Source: Psoroptes ovis
Lineage: Eukaryota > Arthropoda > Arachnida > Sarcoptiformes > Psoroptidae
Assembly: GCA_002943765.1 (NCBI GenBank)
Contig: PQWQ01000004.1
Location: 3,782,001-3,846,000, forward strand
Length of the DNA: 64,000 nt
Reading direction: 5' to 3'
Of the stretch, positions 1 through 12,271 are shown piece after piece. Each line of letters begins with the position of its first letter. The first letter of the stretch is position 1. Below the pieces are notes generated by a model, which saw nothing but the letters and a program-made list of their open reading frames with translations, had not been told where the DNA came from and searched no databases. Position numbers and translations under genes: made by a program.

Positions 1-51
1 TTGTATTTGATTGATCGATGATTAATCAATTTATTTGATCAATTTTATTAT

Positions 52-1536
52 TCAGAAAAATTGCAAATACATTAAATAACTGAATGAACTTATTGCAACT
101 ATTTGTAAAAACAATGCTTGAAATAGCAGCACATTCATTGTGTAACGAATTTTTCTCATACGAATCAAGCTATCAACGAATACCGATGGACAATCAGGCT
201 ATTAAAATGTGAAAAGAGAAATGATTAATTGATCAAAATCATGATTTCAATTTTATATTTCTTTACATACCATTTTCTCAACTTTATCATATGGACACCA
301 ATTCAAATTGATTCCATCGTTGGGTTGTGAATCTAATTCACAGCAACTAATTGGAAATGCACCATAATTAATGTCCGAAGGTTTAAGTGGTTCCCATTCT
401 TTGTAACCATCATGTCCACCACAACAATGATAACCGAATTGTATATTATTAATGAATTTTGTCGATTCATTAGTTGCATCGTGCCAATCATATTTTTTCA
501 TATGTTCCGAAAACAAATCAATTATTTCACCACGTTTATTTATTTTTATATCCTTTAAATTGAATTATTAAAAGGGAAAAAATTGGTAATTTCTTTTTAA
601 ATCCTTGTAAAAGAAAATGGAAGCACAAATACCATTTGAAAATATGATTTAATCGAAAAATATAATGCCAATGATGTCAAAATAAATGTAACAAAATTGA
701 ATATAATAAACTATTTTTTTTTTTTTTTTTTTGAAATGAAAAATTTGATTAGAAATTGTTAAATTTTTTTTTAACATTTAAAATTCCAACTTACCAGCAA
801 AAAACAGCGATAATTTTTACGAAATAATGAATACAAACCAAATGCGATGGTAGTGAATGCAGATAATATTTGTATATCATATAAAAATTCTAAAAAATGT
901 TCATTAATTCTTATATCAACAATTTCGGTTGCTTCAATTTCTCGTCTTGTAATTTTTGAATTGGTCCATTCAAGAAAAATTACATAAAACTTGATTGAAT
1001 CAGAAATATTTTAAAATAAAACAAAAAAAAAAAAAAAAAAATGAAAGCATTAATGATTGATTCAATGCAAAAAAAAAAAAAATTCTATACAATTAACAAA
1101 CCATAAATATGAACAGATAGAAAAATATACAAAAACGTGATGAACTGGCTGCATTGATTTGTTGTTCATAAATAATATTTGTTATATTATTATTGGTCAT
1201 ATTATCATTATGATGATGATCATTATCAAAATCATCAACAATTGTCATTGATGGACGATAATGTTGATGATGTTGGCCATTTCCATTCATTTCATTATTA
1301 TTGTCATTGCTTGTTGATGATGTAGTATTAGCAACAGCATTGTTTGTTGTCACAGCTTTGTTGTTGTTGTTGTCATTAATATTTTTGGTGATTGATTCAC
1401 TTTCATTTTTATTATTTTTATTTTTAATTATTTCATTTCGTAATTGGTCCAATTGCTGTTGTTGATGAATGAATGATGATGAATTTATTTGTGCTTGTAA
1501 TTCAGCCATTTTCGTTGAATTACTAAAATGAATCAC
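52..1536 (-). CDS. Tetraspanin with Asn-rich N-terminal extension
   Basis: Four-pass membrane protein of the tetraspanin family, expected to organise partner proteins in the plasma or organelle membrane. Exons rebuilt by splice phase (all phase 0): 1536-1102, 989-795, 710-633, 552-271, 198-52, giving 378 residues. The 26-residue exon at 710-633 is pure TM3. The large extracellular loop has the family hallmarks CCG (in FGYHCCGGHDGYKEW), a PxSCC motif (FPISCC) and a later DC pair. TM4 follows (MNVLLFQALFLQIVAISSF) and the C-tail is very short. The first ~135 residues are Asn/His-rich and cytoplasmic, which is unusual, since most tetraspanins have only 10-20 residues before TM1. An alternative start lies nine codons downstream (MAELQAQ). 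The exact subfamily is not clear. Confidence 0.82.
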
Positions 1537-2235
1537 TGGTCAATTTTCAATGATGATCAAATAATTCAAGCCTAATAATAATTCAATGTGATGCAAATTT
1601 TTTTGCTCAAATTTTGCTGTCAATTTTCACTAATTTTTGTAACGAAACCAATTATTGTAATTCTTTTGCAATGATTTGGACAAATTATTTATGAAACACA
1701 AAAAAAATCAAAAATTTTCAAAAATCATCATCAATTACAGCTATACAAGCAAATCAAATCAAAACCAAAATGGAAAAAAAATATAGAAATAAAATTCTCA
1801 AGTGTATTTCAATTTAAAACAAAAAAAAAAAACACTGATATATTGCTTATGGTGATATTACTTGATGGTTTGGTGTGTCAATTTTAATTATAATTTATTA
1901 TGATAATTCAATTGGCAATTTCATTTTCGATTCATTCATTCATTTAATTATTGTCATTGTTGAAAAGAATGGGATAGATAGAAAATTTTCAATAGAAAAA
2001 TAATGAAGAAATCAATAATCAAACAATTAAACAAAACAAATACATAAAAAAACTCGTATAGAAATTTTTGAAATAAAAAATAATAATAATAACTTATTAT
2101 TTACTTATGATATATTATCTATTGAAATTGAACGAAACGAAAAATAACAATGAACAATAAATAATTGTAATAATAAATCATCAATTTTTTTTTTTGGTGT
2201 TTGTATTGGTGTTGTTATGATAATTATCATGATTG
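1537..2235. other. Intergenic: tetraspanin 5' flank and FIG4 3' flank
   Basis: AT-rich stretch between the tetraspanin start and the FIG4 stop, with many A/T homopolymers. It must hold the tetraspanin promoter and FIG4 3' UTR because both genes read to the left. I see no coding exon or RNA gene. Confidence 0.6.
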
Positions 2236-5200
2236 TTATGATGATGATGATATTTTTAAATAATGATTATCAAATTGATATTGGTTGTTGTGGTAATCAT
2301 GAATGTTGTTATTATTATTATTGTAATTTTGATCACCAGGAGATGATGATGATGATGATGTTGATGATGATATCCATAACAATTTATTATCAATAATCAA
2401 TTGATTAATATTATCAGTGTTTGATTTGAAATATTTTTCATATTCTTGACGATTTTTATTTAATTTTATTGAATCATTATTATTTTGATCTAATTTGTTG
2501 CGAAATTTTTTCAAATAATTTTCATAATCAAATACATTCGCTGTGTTAGCTGATGGATTTTCATAATATCGATCAGATTTCACTAAACGATTCATTAATT
2601 GTTCATATGTTTTATGATTATTTTTCAATGACAATAGCTTATATAATGAATAATGATTTGAATTTTTAAAATCATTTAAATGATTATGATTTTGTTGTTG
2701 TTGTTGTTGCTGTTTTGATTGATTATCATTGATATTATCATTATTATTATTATTAGTTCTTGAATTAAAACTTTGATCACGATCATTATAATAATTAGCT
2801 TCTTCCACATGATCAAATGGAATAGAATTTGAATCATTTTCAAAACGTACAATTATATTATTACTACTATCATCATCTGAATCTTCATCAGTATCAGAAT
2901 CGATATCATTCGTTGATGAACGCATTATAATTGGTATGCCTACCAAAGAATGACGATTTTGTTGTCTAAATGAACTTAATTTACGTTTATAATGTCCATA
3001 ATATTTTGATTTTTTCATATCAAATAAAAACATTTCGACAAATAAAATATTTTCTTGTAATCGATGTAAATCGAAAAACCAATCATATCTATTGATTTGT
3101 TTGACAAATTGTAAATCACGTTGTGACATTCCTTCTTTAGTATATTTAAACAATTCTTTTGCTGAACGTGGTAAACAAAATGCTATACGATCTGACCACC
3201 ATTTAGTAAAACGTAAACGATTTTCGGCCATCGATGTTGATGCCAATGATGCATTATGTTTTAATAAAGATGAATGGCTATGGCTATAATTGCTATAATC
3301 ATGATTGATTTGTTTATGTTCACTAAAATTATTCGTTTTGAAAAAATCATTGTGTAATTCATAATCACTATTTAGATTCCAAATAAATGGTAGATCATGA
3401 CGATTTGTATCATAAATGCCCAAGAAAAGATTGATTGCCGTTTGTTTATCCCAATCACTGAATGCATTGCTATAATAGCGAGATAATGATTGCATTATAT
3501 CTTTCGAACGTGATGTAATCGGTGCACCTTTTCGATATGTTTTTATTCGATGTACAAGTTGTGATCCACCATATTGCAATGCTAATGTATCGCCATGATC
3601 TTCATAAAGTTCTTCGAGCAATTTCACCAATTCAGTGTCTGGTTCTAATTCAGTTTTATCGAAAACACCCATAGAATGTAGTTGATGTCCAATCGCAACC
3701 ATACCAATGATACATTGTGCAGTATTTGTACGATCTAAACAATCAACACAATTCACTCGAACTACACCTGTTTGAATTGATGAATTTATTAAACAATTAC
3801 TGGCAACACGACGATTGATGAAGAAACCAGTTTTACGTAATGTAAAATTTGAAATTTTTGTCAAACAATTAATAACATTATCATCTTGTTTTTTAGATTT
3901 AGCCATATCATAACCAATAATCATAATGTTATGATGTTTGGGCAAGAATTGATTCAAATATTCAATTGAATTATCGAATTGATTATGCAAAATACTTTCT
4001 TGTTTTTCTTTACGTTTCACTAAATTCACCACAATAATTGGTGAACCATAATCCATGAGCAAATTATTAAAATGTTTACCAGCTGCTTCAAAAAATGGAT
4101 CATTAATATCTATATTTATGGCCGGTTTTGGTGTCATTTTTGCACTATGTTGTGACCAAAATACTGGCACTGAGCCACGTAATTGAACGAATGATGAAAA
4201 TAAACCATTACGAAACGATGATACATTACCATCGTGAACAATTTGTTCAGTTTCAACTTCATTCGCAACAAAACCTTCACAATTAATTCCACGTTTTAAA
4301 AATCTTGTTCCAGCATATTTTTTTGAACGTCTTGCTATTAATGTAATGATCAAATTACGACCTTCAAATGGTAACATTGCTTGCCCAATAAAACCATGAC
4401 AAATATAAAGATAAAAATCATTGTGTACCATATTCATTGGTGAAAGCAAATATTCATTCCATACAAATTTCATATTTGGTTTTATATAAATGCATCGATC
4501 ATCATATGATGATGTTTGATCATGATTATTTGTATTATTATTATTATTATTATTTACATCCCAAACTGTTTGTTGAGTACCGAAACCCCAACTAGCACTA
4601 TTGATGATCGGATTTGAATTCGGTGAACATAAATTGTACTAAAAAAAAAATAAATTAAAATAAATAAATAAATTAATTAATCAAAATCAAATTAATTCTC
4701 AATCACTCACTTGTAATGTATTCGATAAATCATAACTATAACTAAAATAAAAATTACTTTTCAAATCAACATTATTAAATATTCGAAGATATCGTTGTTC
4801 ATCAGCTGATCCATTAGATTTTTCTTCATTCGGTATATAAATCATTAATGTATCTTCAATTTTATAAATACAATGAATACCGATCATAGCTATACAACGA
4901 CGTTTAATAATAAGAATCATATAATAACCTTCTAAAAATCGAACAAAACCAACTAAACCAAATGCAACAGTTGGTTCAATACGTTTGCCTGTATCGATTA
5001 TTGATTGTTCATGTAAATATTGTAACATTTCATTTGTATTCATTACTGAATTATTATTACAACATTCAATATCTAATTTTAATTTATTACGACGATCAAT
5101 TTTCAATATACGATGTTTATTTTTACAACTACTCGAACCGATTATATAATAAAACTGTTGTTGTTGTTATTTTTGCAACCAAAAAAAAAAAAAAAAAATG

Positions 5201-5320
5201 GATTAAAATCAATCAAAATTAATCAAAATTGAAAATAAATAAATAAATATCACTTACATTTTTAGTTTCATAACAAAATATTTTTTCAATACAAATATTT
5301 TGATTATTATTATTGTCCAT
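2236..5320 (-). CDS. FIG4: FIG4/SAC3 polyphosphoinositide 5-phosphatase
   Basis: SAC-domain phosphatase that removes the 5-phosphate of PI(3,5)P2 and works with PIKfyve and VAC14 on endolysosomal membranes. Exons 5320-5258, 5154-4711 and 4638-2236 (all phase 0) give 969 residues; animal FIG4 is about 900. Exon 2 carries the conserved N-terminal SAC block (IEDTLMIYIPN, RYLRIFNNVDL, NFYFSYSYDLS), and the join gives SLQ|YNL as expected from the family. The catalytic CX5R(T) motif is intact in VNCVDCLDRTNTAQ. The extra length is a C-terminal Asn/Gln/Ser tail and a poly-Asn insert at the start of exon 3. Identity is secure from motif order; substrate is by family. Confidence 0.93.
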
Positions 5321-5770
5321 TGTTTTTATTTCTTTGAATCGCATCGATCCGATTGATGCATTGAATTTCGATTTTGATTGATTTTTAAAAATAATTCAAA
5401 CAATTGTCAAAATCAAAAAACAAAAATAAAATAAATCGACTGGCAAATCAGCCAAGGAAAAAAACAACAAACCATATGCTATTTGATTTTGCGCATTTGA
5501 AGCGAAATATGGTAGGAATAATAATTACAAATGCAACAAACTTCTAGGGAATTAGATTGATATAATTTGAATTTTGAAAAAAAATTATCATTAATTCAAT
5601 AGAATTAATTATAATTCTTTATTTTTTTTAATTACAAAGAATAAAAAAAATTTATTTGAACATATTGAATATGTGTGTTTAACGGTGGTTATCGGTGCTT
5701 TAAGCCGACCAATATTATTATTTGTACCTGAATCATTTGTTGATCCTGATTTGATTCGATGTTCAATGTT

Positions 5771-6041
5771 TCATTTTTTACCCGATTTTTTAATACCACC
5801 ACCTGCCAATGGACCTTTTTGTGCTGCTTTCGATTGCAATTCTTTTAATTTTTTCTGTTCTTCTTGTTGTTTTCGACGAAATTCCAAATCCGATTCATCT
5901 AATTCTCGTTGATTTTTTTTCGGCTGTTTTAATGGTTTCTTTTTGCCACCTTTTGAATATCAATTAAATCAAAACAATTAGAGATTTGATTCATTTATTT
6001 ATTGACAAAATGAAATGAAATTTACCTTCACGACTTGACAT
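5771..6041 (-). CDS. TMA7: TMA7 translation machinery-associated protein
   Basis: Small, highly basic ribosome-associated protein. Exons 6041-6026 and 5949-5771 join inside a codon (GAA G|GT GGC) to give 64 residues, the usual family length. The protein begins MSSREGGKKKPLKQPKK, has a charged helical middle (RRKQQEEQKKLKELQ) and ends with the family signature GPLAGGGIKKSGKK. The first exon is only 16 bases, so long-ORF searches miss this gene. An AATAAA signal lies about 110 bases past the stop. The start lies head-to-head with the FEZ gene about 1 kb away. Confidence 0.95.
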
Positions 6042-7021
6042 TTTTTTTCTGTGTGTGTTCGTTGAATCACCGATTAAATGTAGATGGTTATAAATTGGTT
6101 ACAAAATTTAATTTTTAAAAAAATGAAATAAATAGAAAATTACTCAGAACAAATATATTCAACTCAACTCTCTCTGGCAATCTGCTGCTGCTGCTGCTGC
6201 TACTGTTGCTGTTTTGTTGCACACACTCAATCAAAAACAACTCACAAAATGCTTGAAGCCGTATTTCTGGTTTCTTTTTTTTTTTTTTTTTTTTGAAAGC
6301 TGTGTGACACATATATACAGCCAAATCAAATCAGAATGCAAACGAAAGCAATGTGTTTTTGAATATTTTGTTTGACTATAGTTGAGTTTTAATGGTGGAA
6401 TCTTTCGTTATTTCGTATGTTTCACAGCAATTTTCACGTGGTTTATGCAATATTTTTTTCCATTTTTTCAATTTTTTTAAATAAATCGATTGTTTAGTGT
6501 TTGCTTGTCATAATAACAACAACAACAATATACATCAATGCTTCTACAGCTTTAATCACGTGATTGTATATGGTTTTTTCTTTGCTGCAACAAATCAATC
6601 TGCTACAAATCTGTTGGCAAAAAAATATATTTTACTTTTTTTAAACAAGTAATGGCCTTACATTTTCATGTTTTTTTTTGCTGTTGTTGTTCAAAGGATT
6701 GATTAACCTTTAATTTTTGGTTACGTTGTTTGTTTGTTTGTTTATGTTGATGTTTAACGTGATTTTCAAACATTGATGTCGTTGTTTGATGGTGGTGAAT
6801 GGTGGTGTTGTTGTTGATGATAATAACAATAACAATCCAATGCTTCAATTGATAATTCCACATCATTGTTTTTGAATATACTCTCTTTTATTTTTTCCCG
6901 ATTATTATTTCATCGATGTATTAGATTATGGAATGTCAAATTTGTTGATTGCAATTAAATATGATTGTTCGACAATTAATTATCAATGACCGCTCTGAAT
7001 AATATCATCAAAAAATAAATC
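6042..7021. promoter_or_regulatory. Divergent promoter region between TMA7 and FEZ
   Basis: About 980 bases between two outward-facing starts. Two CACGTG E-boxes occur: 6435-6440 and 6557-6562, the second inside a perfect 12-base palindrome AATCACGTGATT (6554-6565). A CTG/CAG-like run (about 6180-6220) and a poly-T (about 6278-6294) are also present. Open frames here are low-complexity and not convincing. Promoter function is inferred from gene layout. Confidence 0.5.
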
Positions 7022-9218
7022 ATGATGGATCCATTAAAAACGAATCATTATCAAAATTCGAATGATGATTTTGGTGATTTTCAAACATGTGAAAATTTAC
7101 AACTATCTGATAATATAATAAGAAATAATATCAATAAAGATGATCATGATGATGATGATGATTCAAATCAAAATGAATTGAATCGGTTGTTGTTGAATCG
7201 ATATATGAGAAAAAATATTTTCGAATTATCATCGATTGAATTTCAAAATTTTCGTCAACAATTTTTTGATCAAAAATTTTTAAACAGAATTTTTGATAAT
7301 GATAATGATGATGATGATGAACGTACATCGTTAGAAACGATGGAAACGCCTTCAACAACCACCTTAACACTGCAATCATTTGAAGATATTATTATTAATA
7401 AATGTCCGTAAGTATTTTTGTTTGAAATTATAAGAATTACAATTTTACAATGATTACATTCTATTCCATTTTATATCATCAAGTGTTTGGCTACATTTGA
7501 CGGAAAATTTTCGTAAACAAACACCATTAAATTTTCAACAAAGTTATACATTCAAAAAATATGTTCAATCATTGAAATTAATGAAAAATGATAATAACAT
7601 TGATGAAAATGATTCTTTTAATAATCGAATCGATTCCACTGTGAATCAATCACAAAAACGAAATATATTCGATGAAGAAGATGATATTGCCAATGATTTA
7701 GATATGCATTCACTGATTATCAGTTCATTTATTGGTTCGGATCATCATCATCATAATCATCATCAACAACAACAACAGCCACAACAAAGACAAAAATTAA
7801 AAAATAATAGTGATAATAATACACAAATACAAAACACCAAAAATCGTGATGAATCAAACAATGTGATAGATGCTGATCAAGTTATTAAAGAGATTGAATC
7901 ATTTTATTCGAATAATAATCACAATGATGTTAGTAATGATTTGAACAAACAACAACCCTTTCAAAATAATAATAATAATAATAATAATACTGGCCCCAGA
8001 ATGGATCCATTACTATCATTAGATGCAGCAACTTTATTGAATGTTGCATTGAAAAGTTGGCAAAAATCTTCGATTCATAATTTAAATAATAACATTAATA
8101 ATCGAACATCAATCGATGATTATGGTATTAATCTTGAAACATTTGAATATGTCAATGATGATTCAAATGAAAAACATTCACATGATCATAATGATTGTGA
8201 TGGTGATGATGATGATGATGATGATGAAAATGTACAAGAATATCATTCATTACCAGCAAATTTAAATGAAAAAACAATCGATCAAATTAATGTATCAAAG
8301 CTTTTGACAACAAATTCGAATTCGAATTCTGAAAAATCTCAAAATATCGCCGAAATTAATACTCAAAATGGAAATGATGATAATAATCCAAATGAATTTG
8401 TTAATAAATTAAAACAATTAACAATTGTACAATTGAATGAATTATACATGGAATTGGAACAAATCATACAAATACGATCGGAAATATTGATACAAGAATT
8501 AGCTTTACGTGATGAACTTGAATATGAAAAAGAACAAAAAAATCAATTCATTTCATTGTTGTTAAGTGTACAAAATAAACGTCGTCATCATTTGGTACGA
8601 AAATCATCATCGAAATCATCATCAATTGTGCATGGACATCATCATTATCATAATAATAATAATAACCACAACAGTAGTAGTTATGTAAGAAAAATATCAT
8701 CACCGAATCAGTCTGTACGCAGTTCAAAGAATCATAACAACAATAATAATACAAACATACGTATGAATCGATCATCATCTTGTATTGATCAACAACAATT
8801 GATTCGAAATCAAAATGCTACAAAAAAACAATTGTCGAAAAATAATAATAAAAATGCATCGCGTTCAAGCTGGTTACCAAATGTTGTCGATTTACAATCA
8901 ATAGGTTCAAGTATTAAACAAACAATTTTACCATCACAATCATTGTCATCATCATCATCATCATCTAAGATGAAATCAAATCCAGTTTATTTGACTACAG
9001 TGATACCATATACAAGTTCAATGATACCGATTGATTCGGCAACATTGGATATTCTGATAAAACGTAATTATTATAATTATAATTATCATTTCATTTAATA
9101 ATTGATTTAAAACTAATTTACCATTTCTTTTTCCACAGTATTAAAAGCATTGAATGAAGATAGTCCAACAGTACCGGCATTATTAACCGATTATATACTT
9201 AAAGTAATTTGTCCATAA
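7022..9218 (+). CDS. FEZ1: FEZ / unc-76 kinesin-1 adaptor
   Basis: Fasciculation and elongation protein zeta family; links kinesin-1 to axonal cargo and is needed for axon outgrowth. Exons 7022-7407, 7484-9063 and 9139-9218 give 681 residues. The conserved core is intact: a coiled-coil block (IREV-like IRSEILIQELALRDELEYEKEQKNQF, read here as IRSEILIQELALRD then ELEYEKEQKNQF), then YLTTVIPY, then a last exon LNEDSPTVPALLTDYILK ending KVICP. The last exon is only 80 bases. Long Asn, His, Asp and Ser runs fill the middle, making the protein much longer than vertebrate FEZ1 (about 390). Either of two tandem ATGs could be the start. The symbol denotes the family; FEZ1 and FEZ2 cannot be separated. 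Confidence 0.93.
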
Positions 9219-9563
9219 AATGATCAAGACACGACTAGAGCCAAAAAAAAAATAAATAAAACAATAATGATAATTATAATTTGAACAAAATCAAATAATA
9301 TGGAATGGCATATCATCATTGAATTATTATTACCAAAAATAAATGAACAAAATATGTGTCTTATTATTATTATTATTATTTTCATAATTATATTGTTTAT
9401 AATTTTTTTATATATATATATTTTTATATATATTCAAATTTTAAAGATATTTTTTTTGCATACACACACACATACACACAACAACAACAATGAATTATAA
9501 ACAATGAATAAAGTCTATATATTTATATTTCAATAATAATTAACAATGTATATAATTAATTAT
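9219..9563. other. Convergent 3' flanks of FEZ and MLH3-like genes
   Basis: AT-rich run with several AATAAA-type signals on the plus strand (e.g. near 9251 and 9508), ATT repeats, TATATA runs and an ACACAC stretch near 9463-9480. Probably overlapping 3' UTRs of the two convergent genes. No coding region seen. Confidence 0.55.
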
Positions 9564-10430
9564 TTACCTGTTATATTGATATGTTTTTTTTTTCTCAGTG
9601 ATTGTTTCAATTTTTAAAATTGATTGATGATGATGATTTTCAAATATTTTTTGCCAAATTTTTTCCATTGATTTTTCATATATTTGTTTATTATTGTTAT
9701 TATTATCATTATCATCATCATTTGACAAATCCAATAATAATTTAACTAATATTCTTCCATGTGCACAACGAAATGCTGATCTACATAATGTTAATGCTTG
9801 TATTAGTTCTGAACATTCATAATTATTTAAAGGTTCATTGAATCTGATTGCACCATGACAAGCTTGTTGTCTAATTTGATCGACTAAAAATGGTGTCATA
9901 TGAAATTTATGTAGATTTTCGTTTGTTTGTTTATCAAAATAACGAATCGTATCGATAAGAAAATCTTGAAATAGACCTTGATGATGAAAATTATGATGGA
10001 AACATAATGGTATTTGTTTTATCAATATTGTTGATTCATTTTCATCATCATTAACTATGTTTGATTTGGATGGAATCTCAATCAATGTATTAAGAAATTT
10101 TTGAAGTTTTTCCAACAAATCACCATTCAATAATTGTTGATACAATTGTTTTGGTATTGTCATTTGAAATGGTGGTTTAATTTGTTTGAATTGCATCAAG
10201 CCATCATTATTGAATGATGATTTTAAAATTTTTTCATAACGTATACGTTCATGTACAGCATGTTGATCAAATATTAATAGTAAACGTTGTTCACGTAACA
10301 AACAAGCAATCATTTGATTATTAATTTGTCCAATTATTCTAATATTTTCATAATGAAAATGTTGATTTTTATCCAAACAAATTGATTTATTTATACGAAA
10401 TTTATTTTTAATTTTATATTTCGAATTCAT
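9564..10430 (-). CDS. MLH3-like MutL C-terminal endonuclease domain (no ATPase half seen)
   Basis: 288 residues matching the C-terminal dimerisation/endonuclease domain of MutL homologues, closest in feel to MLH3 (mismatch repair and meiotic crossover nuclease with MLH1). The metal-binding motif DQHA(x)2E(x)4E is intact in DQHAVHERIRYEKI. The later zinc/metal motifs ACHGAIRFNEPL and CAHGR are also present. MLH3 proteins normally have about 330 residues of GHKL ATPase plus a linker first. An in-frame TGA lies about 20 bases upstream of the ATG. A weak acceptor (cccag, about 10454) could allow an upstream exon, but no ATPase motif is visible anywhere in the window. Either a solo C-terminal domain or a gene whose first half lies behind a very long intron. 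Confidence 0.8.
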   Translation of the reverse strand: MNSKYKIKNKFRINKSICLDKNQHFHYENIRIIGQINNQMIACLLREQRLLLIFDQHAVHERIRYEKILKSSFNNDGLMQFKQIKPPFQMTIPKQLYQQLLNGDLLEKLQKFLNTLIEIPSKSNIVNDDENESTILIKQIPLCFHHNFHHQGLFQDFLIDTIRYFDKQTNENLHKFHMTPFLVDQIRQQACHGAIRFNEPLNNYECSELIQALTLCRSAFRCAHGRILVKLLLDLSNDDDNDNNNNNKQIYEKSMEKIWQKIFENHHHQSILKIETITEKKKTYQYNR

Positions 10431-11341
10431 TTTTGAGAGTTTCGTCTGGGATCATCCAAAATTAAATCAAATCGAATCCAAAAAAAAGTCAAAAATAACA
10501 TTCGAAATTCGAATCAAAATGAATTTTTATTTTAAGAATTCAATTTTAAGCCATTTTATTGTTTATAAATTTATTTATTTATTCATTTAAATATATTTAT
10601 TTATTTATTTATTTATATATGTTGAGCACAAACAATTCAAAAAAAAAGAAAGAAAAATAAATAAATCAAAGATCAAGAAAAAAAAGAAGGTGAAGATGTT
10701 GAAGCGAACAAATAATTGGTGAAACAATAAAGATGATCAATAAACTGGTATGATGGTCAATGTTTCATTTTGTGTTTTTTTTTTTGCTTTGAATTTGATC
10801 AAATAATCAAATAATATTCATTTCATGATGATAACATAACAAATGACAATAATTGATTTAATAAATAAACATGATTAATTGATTTAAAATTTTCAATTTT
10901 GAAACAATTGAAAAAGCTTTCATTTGTCCAAATATCAAAATTTCATCAAATTATTGATTGATTGATTGATCGTTGATAAATGTTCAAAAAAAAAATGTTT
11001 TTTTTTCTTGAAAATCACTTGGTTCAATTGTATTTGATGGGTAATGTATGTATGTTTGTGTATGTGTTAATATGTTTTTTTATTTTTGATTGCAACTAAT
11101 TGTAAAAGTATGTATTTTAATTTTTTTCATTGTCTAGTTTTTGGGTAAATAATTCAAATAAATAATTTGTCAATGACTATGATTTGGTTTGTTTTTTATG
11201 TGTGTATGAAAAATTGTGTCTAATTTTTCATTTATTATGCCTTTATAATGTGTGTGTGCGTATCATTTTTTTTTGTTCATGAATGAATGATTATTAATTT
11301 TAAATAATTTTTTAAAATTGAAAATAATAATATTCAAATTT
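10431..11341. other. Intergenic, AT-rich, no gene seen
   Basis: Between the MLH3-like start and the stop of the four-TM gene, both minus. Contains ATTT tandem runs (about 10570-10615), GATT repeats (about 10953-10970) and poly-A/T. Likely the 3' UTR of the four-TM gene plus the MLH3-like promoter. No ATPase-domain exon was found on either strand. Confidence 0.6.
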
Positions 11342-12271
11342 TTAATAGATGCTAGCTCTAACTCTAGCAACATATTCATCTTGTATAGCTTCTTCACGTG
11401 CATCACCACATAATACCATTGTTGATATTAGAAACAATAAACAAGCAAGGGTATCAAGACCAGTGACGGCCAAGATATGCATATCATTTTCAACATAAGC
11501 ATTGATTGGTGCATTTTTACCTGCATTCGTTTTACTACTTTGTAAGTAAACTTGTTTATCTTCGGTACGTACAATACCCGGTGGTGGTTCTAAATGACAA
11601 GGCTTATAGAATACAACATACGAACTGTAACAGGCCAATATTGTTAGGCCACTTAATGTTATAATTAACTTTATTTTTTTGGAAATAAAATTGATTTTAA
11701 TTAATATCTGATTAAAATCAAAAATAAAAATCAAAAATCAAACTGATTACACTTACCAACAAATGGAAGCCAAAACGAAGATCTTCTTGTGATGGAGCAA
11801 TATTAATGAATGCAACTAAAAAAATAATAACATCAATCGATACTAATGCAATATGATAGATTTGTACATCATCATAATGTTGTTCAATATAATCAACTTG
11901 TAAACTTTGATTCGATACCATTGATGACCATAATTCATCGGCGATCGGTACAAAATTACATTCTTTTTGTTTATTCAATAACAACATAAATGATCCTGCT
12001 ACAAGAAACTTTATTGTTATTATTTTTTTTTTTTTTTATAATTTTTAATTATTTTTTTTTCCAAGCCAAAAATCATATGACAAAACAACAAGAAATATGA
12101 GGAGAAAAAAAAAACAAAAACAATAAATGAATCAATTTATTGATTGATCAATTAATAATAATAATAATAATAATAACATAATCAATAAATAAATAAATAA
12201 TAATTACTTACGGCAGACAAAAACGTTATGAAACGATGTAAACAATGGTGTTTAGGAAAACTGGAGGGCAT
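11342..12271 (-). CDS. Orphan four-TM membrane protein
   Basis: I do not recognise the family. Exons 12271-12208, 11998-11757 and 11668-11342 give 210 residues. Four hydrophobic segments are visible: HRFITFLSA..SFMLLL, IALVSIDVIIFLVAFI, FGFHLLLIITLSGLTILACY and ILAVTGLDTLACLLFLISTMV. A Cys sits in each inter-membrane loop (ECNF after TM1, KPCHLEPPPG after TM3), suggesting an extracellular disulfide. The short C-tail is charged (DAREEAIQDEYVARVRASIY). The first junction only keeps frame if splicing uses the second GT in GTAAGTAATT (12207) instead of the stronger first one, so residues 20-23 are uncertain. The open frame across three exons and the TM pattern make it a real gene. Confidence 0.7.

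Noticed and set aside
5673..5912. Plus-strand 79-residue frame
   Set aside because: It is the antisense of TMA7 exon 2, whose minus-strand reading is a clear family match.
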